Source: B30-G6 sp963701385 (lineage in GTDB: Bacteria; Desulfobacterota; Desulfobacteria; Desulfobacterales; B30-G6). Taken from it: a stretch of DNA of 64,000 nt. Where the stretch lies: the NCBI GenBank assembly GCA_963701385.1, contig CAVOZW010000027.1:372001-436000 (forward strand). The letters are read 5' to 3'. The notes under the pieces were generated by a model. It was not told the origin of the DNA. It searched no databases and was given only the letters and a program-made list of their open reading frames with translations. Below, one piece after another: positions 26,532-34,478 of this stretch (positions within the stretch are counted from its first letter, which is position 1; every line of letters starts with the position of its first letter). Both the position numbers and the translations under genes were made by a program.

Positions 26532-27245
26532 TTATTTCTTTTCAATGGGAAACGTCATGGTAGCGCCAAACCATCCCAGAATCGATATCATCGGAATGAG
26601 AGACAAAACCAGAAGCATATAGAGCATGTTGGGTCCCTCAGGGCTTGTGACCACCATGGGGTCAATCAGCCGCCAGGCAAACAGGACGATCGCAACACCA
26701 AACAGTAGCAATGATAATGGGAGCTTGATGGCTATCGGCTTCATCATCTTGGCCATGTAGTTGTACCACCAGGTAAGCAGCCCCGTGGCGATGGCAACAA
26801 CGCTGAAAAGAAGCCCACCGGCAAGGCAGTGAACAGCGGTCGTCTCGAAGGAATTCTCACCTGTGAGCAAAAACAGGATATTGAAAAATGGATTGGCGAG
26901 AAAAAAAACAATCGGAAAATGAACCGTCATCGGGTGGGGATGGCGGCGGAAAAACGGATTGGTCTCCATCAACCATTTGACCGCCTTGGGCATGCTTATA
27001 TCTGGGGTGGTCTCCCTTGTTAATGTTCCTGCCTGGGGGTAATCATCCAGAACGTCGATGCTGTGAGGTGCGGCCTGGATATCTGTCGTTAAATCCGTAC
27101 CAGCCCTGTGCCGGCGCATATGGAGTCCTGATTTCCAGTGCTTGCTTTCCGACACATCGTACACCTTGCCGTCATAAGCCACATATGCCGGCTTGCCATC
27201 CTGACCATCGAATTCAGCCAATGCTTCGAGAGTAAATTCTTTCAT
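26532..27245 (-). CDS. cytochrome b5-like domain plus DUF2231 membrane protein
   Basis: The 237-residue protein joins two modules. Residues 1-78 are a cytochrome b5-like heme-binding domain of the short bacterial type (FTLEALAEFDGQDGKPAYVA, YDGKVYDVSESKHW, AGTDLTTDIQAAPHS). Residues about 98-235 form a four-helix membrane domain of the DUF2231 type, with HPHPMTVHFPIVFF, where histidines could bind heme. It is likely a quinone- or flavin-linked electron carrier in the inner membrane. GAGGTAAGG gives a good ribosome site before ATG 27245. Alone in its transcription unit as far as can be seen. Heme content is not proven by sequence. Confidence 0.8.
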   Translation of the reverse strand: MKEFTLEALAEFDGQDGKPAYVAYDGKVYDVSESKHWKSGLHMRRHRAGTDLTTDIQAAPHSIDVLDDYPQAGTLTRETTPDISMPKAVKWLMETNPFFRRHPHPMTVHFPIVFFLANPFFNILFLLTGENSFETTAVHCLAGGLLFSVVAIATGLLTWWYNYMAKMMKPIAIKLPLSLLLFGVAIVLFAWRLIDPMVVTSPEGPNMLYMLLVLSLIPMISILGWFGATMTFPIEKK

Positions 27246-27398
27246 CCTTACCTCAGGATTTCATTGTGTCAATCGTCAGACCCTGCTTCAGGGTTTGTTT
27301 CGATGCTTCCATAAGGCGATTTCAACACTGTTGAAACGGTGTAACCTTAGCACTTTATCGGTATGGCAACAACCACAAAACGCCCTTGCTCCTTTGAA

Positions 27399-27450
27399 TT
27401 GAAGAACCTCGCAGCATGCTACGGGGAATGCGCTCGCTGTTGCGGTTCAA
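27399..27450 (+). repeat. palindromic repeat family A copy
   Basis: A 52-bp version: TTGAAGAACCTCGCAGCATG followed directly by CTACGGGGAATGCGCTCGCT and GTTGCGGTTCAA. The central part present in longer copies is missing. Lies in the 449-bp gene-free gap 27246-27694 with the MITE at 27484. Confidence 0.75.
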
Positions 27451-27483
27451 TAAAGGCTAAAATTTTGACTGACTGTGTTTTCA

Positions 27484-27635
27484 GATCAGATCGAGATAAC
27501 ATTTTGTAAATGAATCACCATCCAATGTGGCTTAAAAGCCTGTTTATCACCCCGAAATTATCGGTCCAAGACGTAACAACCACGCTAATTTATTTTTATT
27601 CCATGAATTATCAGAAAGTTGTCTCGGTCCGACCC
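27484..27635 (+). mobile_element. MITE-like element B copy
   Basis: The right end TCTCGGTCCGACCC (27622-27635) is exact; the left end (AGATCGAGATAAC near 27488) is degenerate. The interior shares GTGGCTTAAAAGCCTG and CACCCCGAAAT with the copy at 31097. Lies between the cytochrome/DUF2231 and SelO genes. Confidence 0.65.
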
Positions 27636-27694
27636 CAGATCACCAGATCACGTCCGGCAGGGCGTTCTGCAGAGAGTGGCAACCGACGGTGGGC

Positions 27695-29176
27695 TCATGT
27701 CCCGCAAAAGGTTCGGTATGGCTGTGCCAAAGGGCGCGGAGGCAGGTGATAACCGGCTTGTTCCGGCGGATCCTGGTAGGGTTGGGACAGAAAACCCAGC
27801 AGTTTTTCCATGACCGTAAAATCGGCCTGCTCCACGGCCGCTTCCAAGGCTACTTCTACCCGGTGGTTGCGAGGGATGACCGCCGGGTTGTGGGTGTTCA
27901 TGAGCCGGCGAGATGTCTCCCAGGAGTCGGGTTGCCGTTTTAGCCGGGCCTGCCAGCGCTCGAACCACTGCTCAAAATCCAGGGCCCGGAACGCGGAGGC
28001 CTCCGGCAAGGATCCGGATGCCAGATCGCGGAAGGTGTTGGTAAAATCCGCCCCGTGTCGATGCATGCACTCGAGCAGGTCCTCCACCAGGTTGCCGTCA
28101 TCCGCTTCCCGGTTCAACAGTCCCAGTTTGGCTCGCATGCCCGTCAGCCAGTAATGCCGGAAGGTATCTGAAAATACGGAGATTGCCTCGTTTGCCACGG
28201 ATACGGCCTCTTGCGGATCCTCGTGAATGAGCGGCAGCAGCGTCTCGGCAAACCGGGCAAGATTCCACTCGGCGATCTGCGGCTGCCGGCCGTAAGCGTA
28301 TCGGCCGTTGTGGTCGATGGAACTGAAGACGGTTTTCGGATCGTAGGCATCCATGAAGGCGCAGGGGCCGTAGTCGATGGTCTCTCCGCAAAGCGCCATG
28401 TTGTCCGTGTTCATGACGCCGTGGATGAAGCCAACCAGCAGCCATTGAGCCATTAGAGAGGCCTGCCGCTCCATGACGGCCCCAAGCAGGGCAAGATACG
28501 GATTTTCGTCCGCGGCCAGATCTGGAAAGTGACGACGGATGGTGTAATCGGCCAGCGCCCGGATCTCCTTGGGGTTGCCCCTCGCCGCCGCATACTCGAA
28601 AGTGCCCACACGAATGTGGCTGGCCGCCGTGCGGGTGAGAATCGCCCCCTGCAGGGCGGTCTCTCGGAATACCGGTTCACCGGTGGTCACCACCGCAAGA
28701 CTGCGGGTCGTCGGTATGTCCAGGGCGTGCAGGGCCTCGCTGATGATGTACTCCCGAAGCATCGGACCCAGGGCCGCCCGTCCGTCCCCTTGCCGCGAAA
28801 ACGGTGTCTTGCCGGACCCTTTGTACTGGATGTCGAAGCGCTCGCCCCCCGGTGTCACCTGCTCGCCCAGTAGTATTGCCCGCCCGTCGCCCAGCATGGT
28901 AAAAGAGCCGAATTGGTGCCCCGCATAGGCCTGAGCGAGCGGCTCGGCTCCCTCGGGGATACTGTTGCCCGAGAAAACGGCGCTGCCCTCGTCGCCCTGC
29001 AGGACATCGGGGTTCAACCCCAAAAACTGCGCCAGCGCCAGGTTGAAAACCACGAGTTCCGGCCTGCGCACCGGTGCTGGATTCAGCCGGGCATAGAAAG
29101 CCTCCGGCAACCGTGCGTAGCTGTTCTCGAATTTCCACCCGGCGTCCGGGCGGTTTTGTCTGCCGCTGAGCGTCAT
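27695..29176 (-). CDS. selO: SelO-like protein AMPylase
   Basis: The 493-residue product (ATG 29176, with CAGGAGA upstream; an earlier start at 29215 lacks this) belongs to the SelO/YdiU pseudokinase family that transfers AMP to serine, threonine or tyrosine of redox proteins. Landmarks: YAGHQFGSFTMLGDGRAILL near residue 80, IQYKGSGKTPFSRQGDGRAA, and the catalytic region FIHGVMNTDNMALCGETIDY with DYGPCAFMD for metal binding. Mammalian SelO has a C-terminal selenocysteine and E. coli YdiU a Cys near the end; here the protein ends YRTFCGT, with one cysteine two residues from the end. That fits the family's redox tail. Length is normal. Confidence 0.92.
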   Translation of the reverse strand: MTLSGRQNRPDAGWKFENSYARLPEAFYARLNPAPVRRPELVVFNLALAQFLGLNPDVLQGDEGSAVFSGNSIPEGAEPLAQAYAGHQFGSFTMLGDGRAILLGEQVTPGGERFDIQYKGSGKTPFSRQGDGRAALGPMLREYIISEALHALDIPTTRSLAVVTTGEPVFRETALQGAILTRTAASHIRVGTFEYAAARGNPKEIRALADYTIRRHFPDLAADENPYLALLGAVMERQASLMAQWLLVGFIHGVMNTDNMALCGETIDYGPCAFMDAYDPKTVFSSIDHNGRYAYGRQPQIAEWNLARFAETLLPLIHEDPQEAVSVANEAISVFSDTFRHYWLTGMRAKLGLLNREADDGNLVEDLLECMHRHGADFTNTFRDLASGSLPEASAFRALDFEQWFERWQARLKRQPDSWETSRRLMNTHNPAVIPRNHRVEVALEAAVEQADFTVMEKLLGFLSQPYQDPPEQAGYHLPPRPLAQPYRTFCGT

Positions 29177-29364
29177 AGATTTCTCCTGCACACCTAATGA
29201 AGTGAATTTGAGCATAAGATTGGGCTGAAATAACCGTAGGTCAAGGGGCAGCCGGCATAAAATGACGCCCAGGCAGGCAGACGGTAACGCTTCAACCCCT
29301 CCAACTCATCTTTAAAAGACTTACCAAATGTTTACTGAATAAAGCTATTGTCATTTACATTCTA

Positions 29365-29456
29365 TTATTCTGCCACCCACACCGTGCAGTCGCGCGCATG
29401 GTTGACGATCTTGCTGGAGACGCTGCCGAAGAGGAACTCTTCGCTTCTTGATTTTG
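29365..29456 (-). pseudogene. universal stress protein (UspA) C-terminal fragment
   Basis: The minus-strand frame ends ...SEEFLFGSVSSKIVNHA then RDCTVWVAE-stop, the characteristic C-terminus of UspA proteins (GSVSxKIVxHAxCxVxVV) with its nucleotide-binding G-x9-GS tail. Upstream of about 29460 homology stops, so only about 28 codons remain. It sits in the 556-bp gap between SelO and ParA, which otherwise holds only an implausible 65-codon frame. Confidence 0.75.
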
Positions 29457-29732
29457 AAGGTCAATGCCACGGATATTGATTGGGAGTGGCAAAACAACTG
29501 AATTTGTACGTACCATATATCGGCCAATTAACATCGGTATCCACTATATGGTGTGGTAAGGTGTTGACAATTTCCACCTTGGCTTGTAAGTAAACTGGAA
29601 CAACCCATCGTTTCGAATCCGCTTTCAAGAAATGTGATCGGCTGCGTGTCCAAACCATGCCACTGTTAATGAAATGCCGGAATAAAAACCGTTTTTTGTT
29701 TTAATAACGCCATATGAAGAGGATGAGCCACC

Positions 29733-30455
29733 ATGATTATCAGTTTCGTAAATCGGAAAGGCGGTGTTGGAAAAACCACCACGGCAATCAATCTGGCGTC
29801 CAGTTTGGTCAGGAAAAACCATAAATTGGTATTGGTCGATGCCGATCCCCAGGGCAGTGCCGCTACTTGGCACAGCATTGAGGATAACCAGGCTTTCGAG
29901 ATTTTAGACTATTCGGGCGAATTGACCCAGGCCGATATCGAAAGTTTGGAGACCGCATATGATTACGTCATCATCGATGCACCGCCGACGATGAACGACA
30001 AAGTGGAAATCATTTTGAAGGCCTCAGATCTGGCCATTTTGCCGGTGACGCCTAGTTCTCTGGACCTGTGGTCCTGCAAGGAGACCTTGGACACGATGGA
30101 TTCTCAATCAGAGGTGCCTCTAAACGGCAAAGTCCGACTCCTTATTAACCGGAAGATCCCCGGCACCCGTGTCGGTAGAGAGGTGCGTCAGGCTCTGGAC
30201 AAATTTGATACGCCCGTTTTTGAAACCGAATTGTGTCAACGGGTGGCTTATATCGATGCCATGAAATATGGTGTTTCGGTGATGCAGTTCGCCCCTGGCA
30301 GCAAGGCCGCCGGTGAGATTGAACTATGGAGTCAGGAGGTGATCGCGTTATCAGGCGAAAAGATGTCTGAGGAAGATGCCACGGACAACGCCATTGCCAA
30401 TCTCTATAAGGAAGAGACCGACAATATACTATTTCGCAGTTTTCAGAATTTTTAA
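29733..30455 (+). CDS. orphan ParA-family ATPase
   Basis: The 240-residue P-loop ATPase has the deviant Walker A of ParA/MinD (KGGVGKTT, residues 10-17), Walker A' (LVDADPQGSAATW, about 35-47) and Walker B (YVIIDAPPT, about 77-85). The C-terminal part is typical for short ParA proteins used for positioning protein complexes. No parB or centromere-like repeats are adjacent, so plasmid-type segregation is unlikely. The next gene starts 26 bp after its stop on the same strand. It probably positions or controls an unknown cargo, perhaps involving that neighbour. Confidence 0.88.
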   Translation: MIISFVNRKGGVGKTTTAINLASSLVRKNHKLVLVDADPQGSAATWHSIEDNQAFEILDYSGELTQADIESLETAYDYVIIDAPPTMNDKVEIILKASDLAILPVTPSSLDLWSCKETLDTMDSQSEVPLNGKVRLLINRKIPGTRVGREVRQALDKFDTPVFETELCQRVAYIDAMKYGVSVMQFAPGSKAAGEIELWSQEVIALSGEKMSEEDATDNAIANLYKEETDNILFRSFQNF

Positions 30456-30481
30456 TAGATCTGTTGATACAGGAGGTAGAG

Positions 30482-30979
30482 ATGGCCAAGATGAAGAAAC
30501 GCAAATTGTGCTGGAAAACTTCGCAATCCCAGCAAGTGGTTGGGTACCGGCTCTACTGGGCAGAGGGTGGAGAGGTGGGCTACGACTCCCCTTTTGCGGC
30601 GTTGGGCAATGTCACCGAAGTGGTTGTACCGGATGATGTAAATGGTTTTTCGCACAGATGCGGCCCCATAGAATTTGGCGTGGCCGCTGTGGACGAATTG
30701 GGAAACGAATCTGACCTTACCATCTTCAAGGCGCCCTATCAGTTTAACATCCCCCTGGCACCCGAGGAAATGTGGATTGAGACCTTGGATGAATTCCAAA
30801 CCGAGAAGGCAAAACCCGATGATGAGATGCCCCCAGACCCCGTAACCTTGTTTGCCAAGGGCGGTGATGCCAGGGTTCAAAGTGAAGCATCGGCCGTGCC
30901 CACTGAAGCAAAAGATGAGGCTGGAAGCTACCCTTCAGTGCAACTTTACGGTCGCCCCGATAACAACAGGGGTGTCTAG
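30482..30979 (+). CDS. ParA-linked small fibronectin-III-like protein
   Basis: From ATG 30482 (AGGAGG upstream) the product is 165 residues. Residues about 1-85 look like a single fibronectin type III-like beta domain (KLCWKTSQSQQVVGYRLYWA, then YDSPFAALGN, VVPDDVNGFSH, IEFGVAAVDELGNESDLTIF). The remaining half is acidic/proline-rich and low-complexity, probably flexible. It has no signal peptide, so it is cytoplasmic, unusual for such a domain. Its gene follows ParA by 26 bp, and the pair probably forms a unit. The C-terminal few residues (YGRPDNNRGV) are close to a MITE-B copy. Not recognised as a named family. Confidence 0.65.
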   Translation: MAKMKKRKLCWKTSQSQQVVGYRLYWAEGGEVGYDSPFAALGNVTEVVVPDDVNGFSHRCGPIEFGVAAVDELGNESDLTIFKAPYQFNIPLAPEEMWIETLDEFQTEKAKPDDEMPPDPVTLFAKGGDARVQSEASAVPTEAKDEAGSYPSVQLYGRPDNNRGV

Positions 30980-31096
30980 TCTGGCCCAAGTCTCCAGATA
31001 TCGTTGGATCTTCCAATTTATTTTGCCCATAAAATTGGCCTTGTAAGGTGTCTTGGGTTGTCGATTGTCCCGCAGTGTGAATATGCTGGGCGACAC

Positions 31097-31208
31097 AATG
31101 TGGCTTAAAAACCTGTTTTTCACCCCGAAATCATCGATCTAAGACCTGAAAACCGCGCTGAATTCTGTCTATTCCATGAATTATCAGGGAGTTTTCTCGG
31201 TCCGACCC
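31097..31208 (+). mobile_element. MITE-like element B copy
   Basis: Shares GTGGCTTAAAAACCTGTTTT, CACCCCGAAAT, TTCCATGAATTATCAGG and the exact right end TCTCGGTCCGACCC (31195-31208) with the 27484 copy. The left boundary is uncertain; similarity to the 16807 copy (ATTTTGCCCATAAAATTGGC) may begin near 31018. Confidence 0.6.
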
Positions 31209-31255
31209 CAGCTCAACCAGCTCATCGTGCCCAGCACGGTCAGCGAAAAGCCGTG

Positions 31256-31939
31256 TCAGTCCGTTGAAAGACCGGCTTTGGCCATCAGTGCCTTTAAATC
31301 GCCGTTGCCGCCAATAGCAATTCTGATATCGGCATTCAGCTGCAGACGCTGCATCACGGTCTTGAGGGCGGCCTTGCATTTGTGCAGGCGGCTGCGCGGG
31401 GATGTGGTTTCCAGGAAGAACTGCCGCTCTTCGGGGGTGAAGCCATCCAGGGCGGGAATCATGAAAGACAGCAGGGCCATGTTCAGTTCGGTCATGGCCC
31501 GGTAGTCGCGAAGGGTCCCTGACAATCGGTCCAGATCCTTCAGCAGGCGCAGGGTGTCAGCCACCAGGACCGGGTCGTCGGCCGAGGCGCTTTCGGCTTC
31601 ATCCCTGAAAAACATAACCCTGGCCTGTGTAAAGGGGCGGCTTTCGTCCGTCTCCCTGATGACAAAACGTTCTTTGCCCCGTGTGAGTATATCCAGGCGA
31701 CCATCGTCGTATTGCCGGGTGACCGCTTGGATTTCGGCGGTACAACCGATTTTTTGAATTACGGTACCGTCGAAATACACGATACCGAAGGTCTGGCCTG
31801 ATTCCAGACACGTATTGATCATGATCTTGTAGCGCTCCTCGAAAATGTGCAACGGCAGGTCCATGTGCGGCAACAGGACCAGCCCCAGGGGAAAAAGTGG
31901 GATCAGCGGATACATGTTGTCTTGTGATACCGTATTCAT
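31256..31939 (-). CDS. Lon N-terminal-like substrate-binding domain protein
   Basis: The 227-residue protein is a stand-alone LON (PUA-like) substrate-binding domain: IPLFPLGLVLLPHMDLPLHIFEERY at residues about 13-37 is the classic start, followed by FGIVYFDG, IGCTAEIQAV and the helical C-terminal half. There is no ATPase or protease. Such proteins occur widely (e.g. the YbbP/LonN-type) and are thought to bind unfolded or specific proteins. Single gene here; start ATG 31939 follows GAGGTTGACCC. Family-A repeat e lies 119 bp upstream of it. Confidence 0.85.
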   Translation of the reverse strand: MNTVSQDNMYPLIPLFPLGLVLLPHMDLPLHIFEERYKIMINTCLESGQTFGIVYFDGTVIQKIGCTAEIQAVTRQYDDGRLDILTRGKERFVIRETDESRPFTQARVMFFRDEAESASADDPVLVADTLRLLKDLDRLSGTLRDYRAMTELNMALLSFMIPALDGFTPEERQFFLETTSPRSRLHKCKAALKTVMQRLQLNADIRIAIGGNGDLKALMAKAGLSTD

Positions 31940-32057
31940 AGGGTCAACCTCGATCAGCTAAAGGCAGTTTTGACTTTCTTCAGGGAACTTCCCCTGTGTA
32001 AAAAAAACAGTTCGCCGCCGACTTCACGATGCGCAAGCGTTGTAGAATATGTAATAA

Positions 32058-32176
32058 TTGAAGAACCTCGCAGCAAGCTGCGAGGAATCTTCGACCGTAA
32101 GGAATTCTGTCTAATTTAGATTCGCTCGCTAACCCCGCGGCAAGCCACGGGGAATGCGCTCGCTGTTGCGGTTCAA
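32058..32176 (+). repeat. palindromic repeat family A, full-length copy
   Basis: A 119-bp copy: left hairpin (CCTCGCAGC-AA-GCTGCGAGG), middle ATCTTCGACCGTAAGGAATT, then GATTCGCTCGCTAACCCCGC, a second hairpin and right end GTTGCGGTTCAA. Nearly identical to the copy at 35885-36002. It fills the 31940-32256 gap. Confidence 0.85.
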
Positions 32177-32256
32177 ATAAAAACTTACCGAAAAATATTA
32201 ATGCTTGTCAATAAGATGAAAGAAACACTGCGACCAGCGTCAGATAGCAGAATGTC

Positions 32257-33474
32257 TTATTTCGGCAGCCCCACAGGCTGCATGCCGATAGCAGCAGCAT
32301 AGCGTGCCACGGCACTGCGCAGGGCCTTGCGGTCGGCTGTGGATACACGCCGTTTGGCATTGTCGGTTTCAAACCTGTATGACAGGACATGCAGCTTGCG
32401 AATGCTTCTATCGGCTTTTAGATCGACCCGTGCCACCAGTTTCTCTCCGGCCAGCACCGGCAGGCAATAGTAACCGTAAACGCGCTGGTGGGCAGGTTTA
32501 AAAATTTCCAGCACCTGGTCGAAACCAAACAACCGGCGCACCCGTTCGCGATCCCACAGCACCGGATCGAAGGGGGAGAGGAGTACACCCTGGTCTTTGC
32601 GCGGTCGCACCCTTTGAAGGCGTTCGGCCAATTCGAAATCTTGCGGACGAACCCAGCCGGGGGTTCGTCTGCCGCCATCATTCACCAGGGAGCAGGCAAC
32701 GATGGTCCCTTTTTCCCTCAATCGCGCCAACGCCGCCCGAATAGATTCGCCTATATTGCGCAGACGCCAGGTTTGTACGAGGGTTCCCGTGGTAGCCCAG
32801 CCGTGCCCCTGCAGCCCAAGCAACAATAGATGCTCGAGTGCGTCGTCCCGGGTCAGTGCATCCTCGCGCCAGCGCTCCGGTATCACCCGTTCGGTCAGGT
32901 CGTATACGCGCTGAAAATTTGAGCGCTCGCGGATGGCCAGAATACCGGCCGACCAGAGGGCGGTGGCCATCCGTTTGGCGATCTTGAGATCCCACCAGCC
33001 GCGGCTGCCGCGACCTTCCAGATCGAGGGAGCGCAAGGGACCTTCTTCCCGAATACGCCGAGTCAGATCTTCGGCCATTCTGGGATGCTGCCCGATCAGA
33101 TCCCCCCACCAGGGGTGATGCTGAAATTCCTGCCGACGAAACGAAAACACCGGGTACAGGTCGATGGGAAGCCAACAAGCCTCGTGCCCCCAGTATTCGA
33201 ACAGCGGCTCACCGGGTTTCAGCAGAGTTTCCGCCAGCGCCGGATCGAACCCTTCCAGACGAGACAACAGAACGATAGCATGGCTGCGGGCCCCAGCCAC
33301 GGCCACCGTGTCCAGCTGCAGATAACCAAAACGCTGGATCACGCGCTGGGCTGCCCGACGCGCCCGCCGGGTGAAGCCAGTCGCCCGCCGGGGCATTTCG
33401 CTCCATTCGGGCTTGAGCAGACCGGCCCGGGCCAGCGCCAGCCGCCGGGCTTGTGTCAGATTGAGGGTTTCCAT
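32257..33474 (-). CDS. YcaQ-like DNA glycosylase / winged-helix protein
   Basis: The 405-residue protein belongs to the YcaQ/AlkX family (HTH_42), which unhooks DNA interstrand crosslinks by base excision. The family QxD catalytic motif appears as FGYLQLDTVAV (Q53-x-D55 approximately), with the winged-helix fold across the N-terminal part and PFDPVLWDRERVRRLFGFD near residue 280. The LNLTQARRLALARAGLL start is family-like, and the length fits (about 400). GC-rich compared with the accessory regions nearby. Single gene, ATG 33474. YcaQ substrate range is usually inferred from the motif. Confidence 0.87.
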   Translation of the reverse strand: METLNLTQARRLALARAGLLKPEWSEMPRRATGFTRRARRAAQRVIQRFGYLQLDTVAVAGARSHAIVLLSRLEGFDPALAETLLKPGEPLFEYWGHEACWLPIDLYPVFSFRRQEFQHHPWWGDLIGQHPRMAEDLTRRIREEGPLRSLDLEGRGSRGWWDLKIAKRMATALWSAGILAIRERSNFQRVYDLTERVIPERWREDALTRDDALEHLLLLGLQGHGWATTGTLVQTWRLRNIGESIRAALARLREKGTIVACSLVNDGGRRTPGWVRPQDFELAERLQRVRPRKDQGVLLSPFDPVLWDRERVRRLFGFDQVLEIFKPAHQRVYGYYCLPVLAGEKLVARVDLKADRSIRKLHVLSYRFETDNAKRRVSTADRKALRSAVARYAAAIGMQPVGLPK

Positions 33475-33574
33475 GAAAAGAGGTACCGTTCCTGTCTAAA
33501 AATTAACGTTCCAGCATGGCTTCTGTACGTTTATCAGACGTGACAATAGCACAATTTGTGTAAAAGAAAATAAA

Positions 33575-33609
33575 TGGTTGAGACGGCGGGAGTTGAACCT
33601 AAGTCCACC
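33575..33609 (-). other. tmRNA (ssrA) 3'-end fragment, possible attachment-site scar
   Basis: On the minus strand this ends in a CCA-type terminus (TGG at 33575 on plus) and contains GGCGGGAGTTGAACC, which matches the T-arm of tmRNA (normally CGGGTTCAACTCCCGCC). The 5' part of tmRNA is missing and the T-stem has mismatches, so this is a degenerate 3' fragment. Elements integrating at ssrA leave such a copy. No integrase was found nearby in the window. Confidence 0.55.
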
Positions 33610-33675
33610 CACAGCTGACCCACCGTCAAATTTGCCTCAACCTTCTTAAACTGGCGCAGACTGTATCAGATTATC

Positions 33676-33882
33676 CTGCATGCACTCCTTGAAATTAAAG
33701 CGTACGATTACCTCTTGGCCAATCCGGTGGCTGATGCTTCCTGGGAAGGGTTTGTAATCGAGAACATCATCACCCGATATGATCGGTGGAGGCCGTCTTT
33801 TATACGCACTTCCAATGGGACTGAAATAGATTTGATGTTAGAGCGGGCCGGCCGTCGGCATCTTTTTGAATGCAAGCTATAA
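33676..33882 (+). pseudogene. DUF4143 (AAA ATPase C-terminal) fragment
   Basis: The plus frame from 33676 reads LHALLEIKAYDYLLANP, then ADASWEGFVIENII, FIRTSNGTEIDLML and HLFECKL before a TAA. SWEGFVIENI and FxRTSNGxEIDLVL are the hallmarks of DUF4143, the restriction-endonuclease-like C-terminal domain of a large ATPase family. Only the final 68 codons remain; no ATPase domain precedes. A separate, apparently intact member begins at 63885. The rest of the gap up to 34478 holds a family-A repeat and an unconvincing 108-codon minus-strand frame. Confidence 0.75.
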
Positions 33883-34033
33883 GATTAAAAAGAGGATTAT
33901 TGATGTCAATATCGCAAGGATCGATGGGGGTTATTTTGGTAGGACTCCCTTGCCAGTTAGAGTGGTGAAGGAATAAGTAGACCAATAAGTAGGAGGTATA
34001 CCACTATTTAAAGGTCTCGAAAAACATGTGATA

Positions 34034-34116
34034 TTGAAGAACCTCGCAGCAAGCTGCGAGGAATGTTCTGCCGAACGGCAGAACCCACGGGGAATGCGCT
34101 CGCTGTTGCGGTTCAA
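34034..34116 (+). repeat. palindromic repeat family A copy
   Basis: An 83-bp copy: left hairpin, then TTCTGCCG-AA-CGGCAGAA (a second hairpin), then CCCACGGGGAATGCGCTCGC and right end TTGCGGTTCAA. The ends TTGAAGAACC and (inverted) TTGAACCGCA share TTGAA, so weak terminal inverted repeats exist. Confidence 0.85.
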
Positions 34117-34478
34117 ATAGATTGAGGATGCTGTAACTTTTGGCATCAGCGCTCATGATTGCTCTGGGATTAGGTGTGACTTTTTTTCTGCAGTCACGAA
34201 TCACCGCTATCTTGTAAATTGTGGGTCTGAAGGAGATGATACGTCTTTGGAAGGTACTACCAGATCGAGAAGGAGGCCAGATTATGTGCGATATCAGATG
34301 TATTTTTACCGTGTATAAAAATTTATACATGATCCGGTGGAATGGGTCAAGGGATTGCTATTAGCAAAGCTGTTGTTTTTGGATCTCCTGACAGTATCCC
34401 ACGTTACTGCCAACCTGTGATCCATGGAAGAAGTCCAATTATACAACCACAATATCTTAATTAACATCAAAGCAAAAT

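Noticed and set aside
29461..29658. 65-codon minus-strand frame between the UspA remnant and ParA
   Set aside because: No ribosome site, no domain, and its sequence looks non-coding.
32140..32180. GGTTCAAAT at the repeat ends resembling a tRNA T-loop
   Set aside because: No matching acceptor, D or anticodon stems flank any copy. The similarity is part of repeat family A.
34004..34330. 108-codon minus-strand frame with an LNLFEPQQRAHS segment
   Set aside because: Part of it is repeat family A read through, and the remainder has no family-like pattern or ribosome site.
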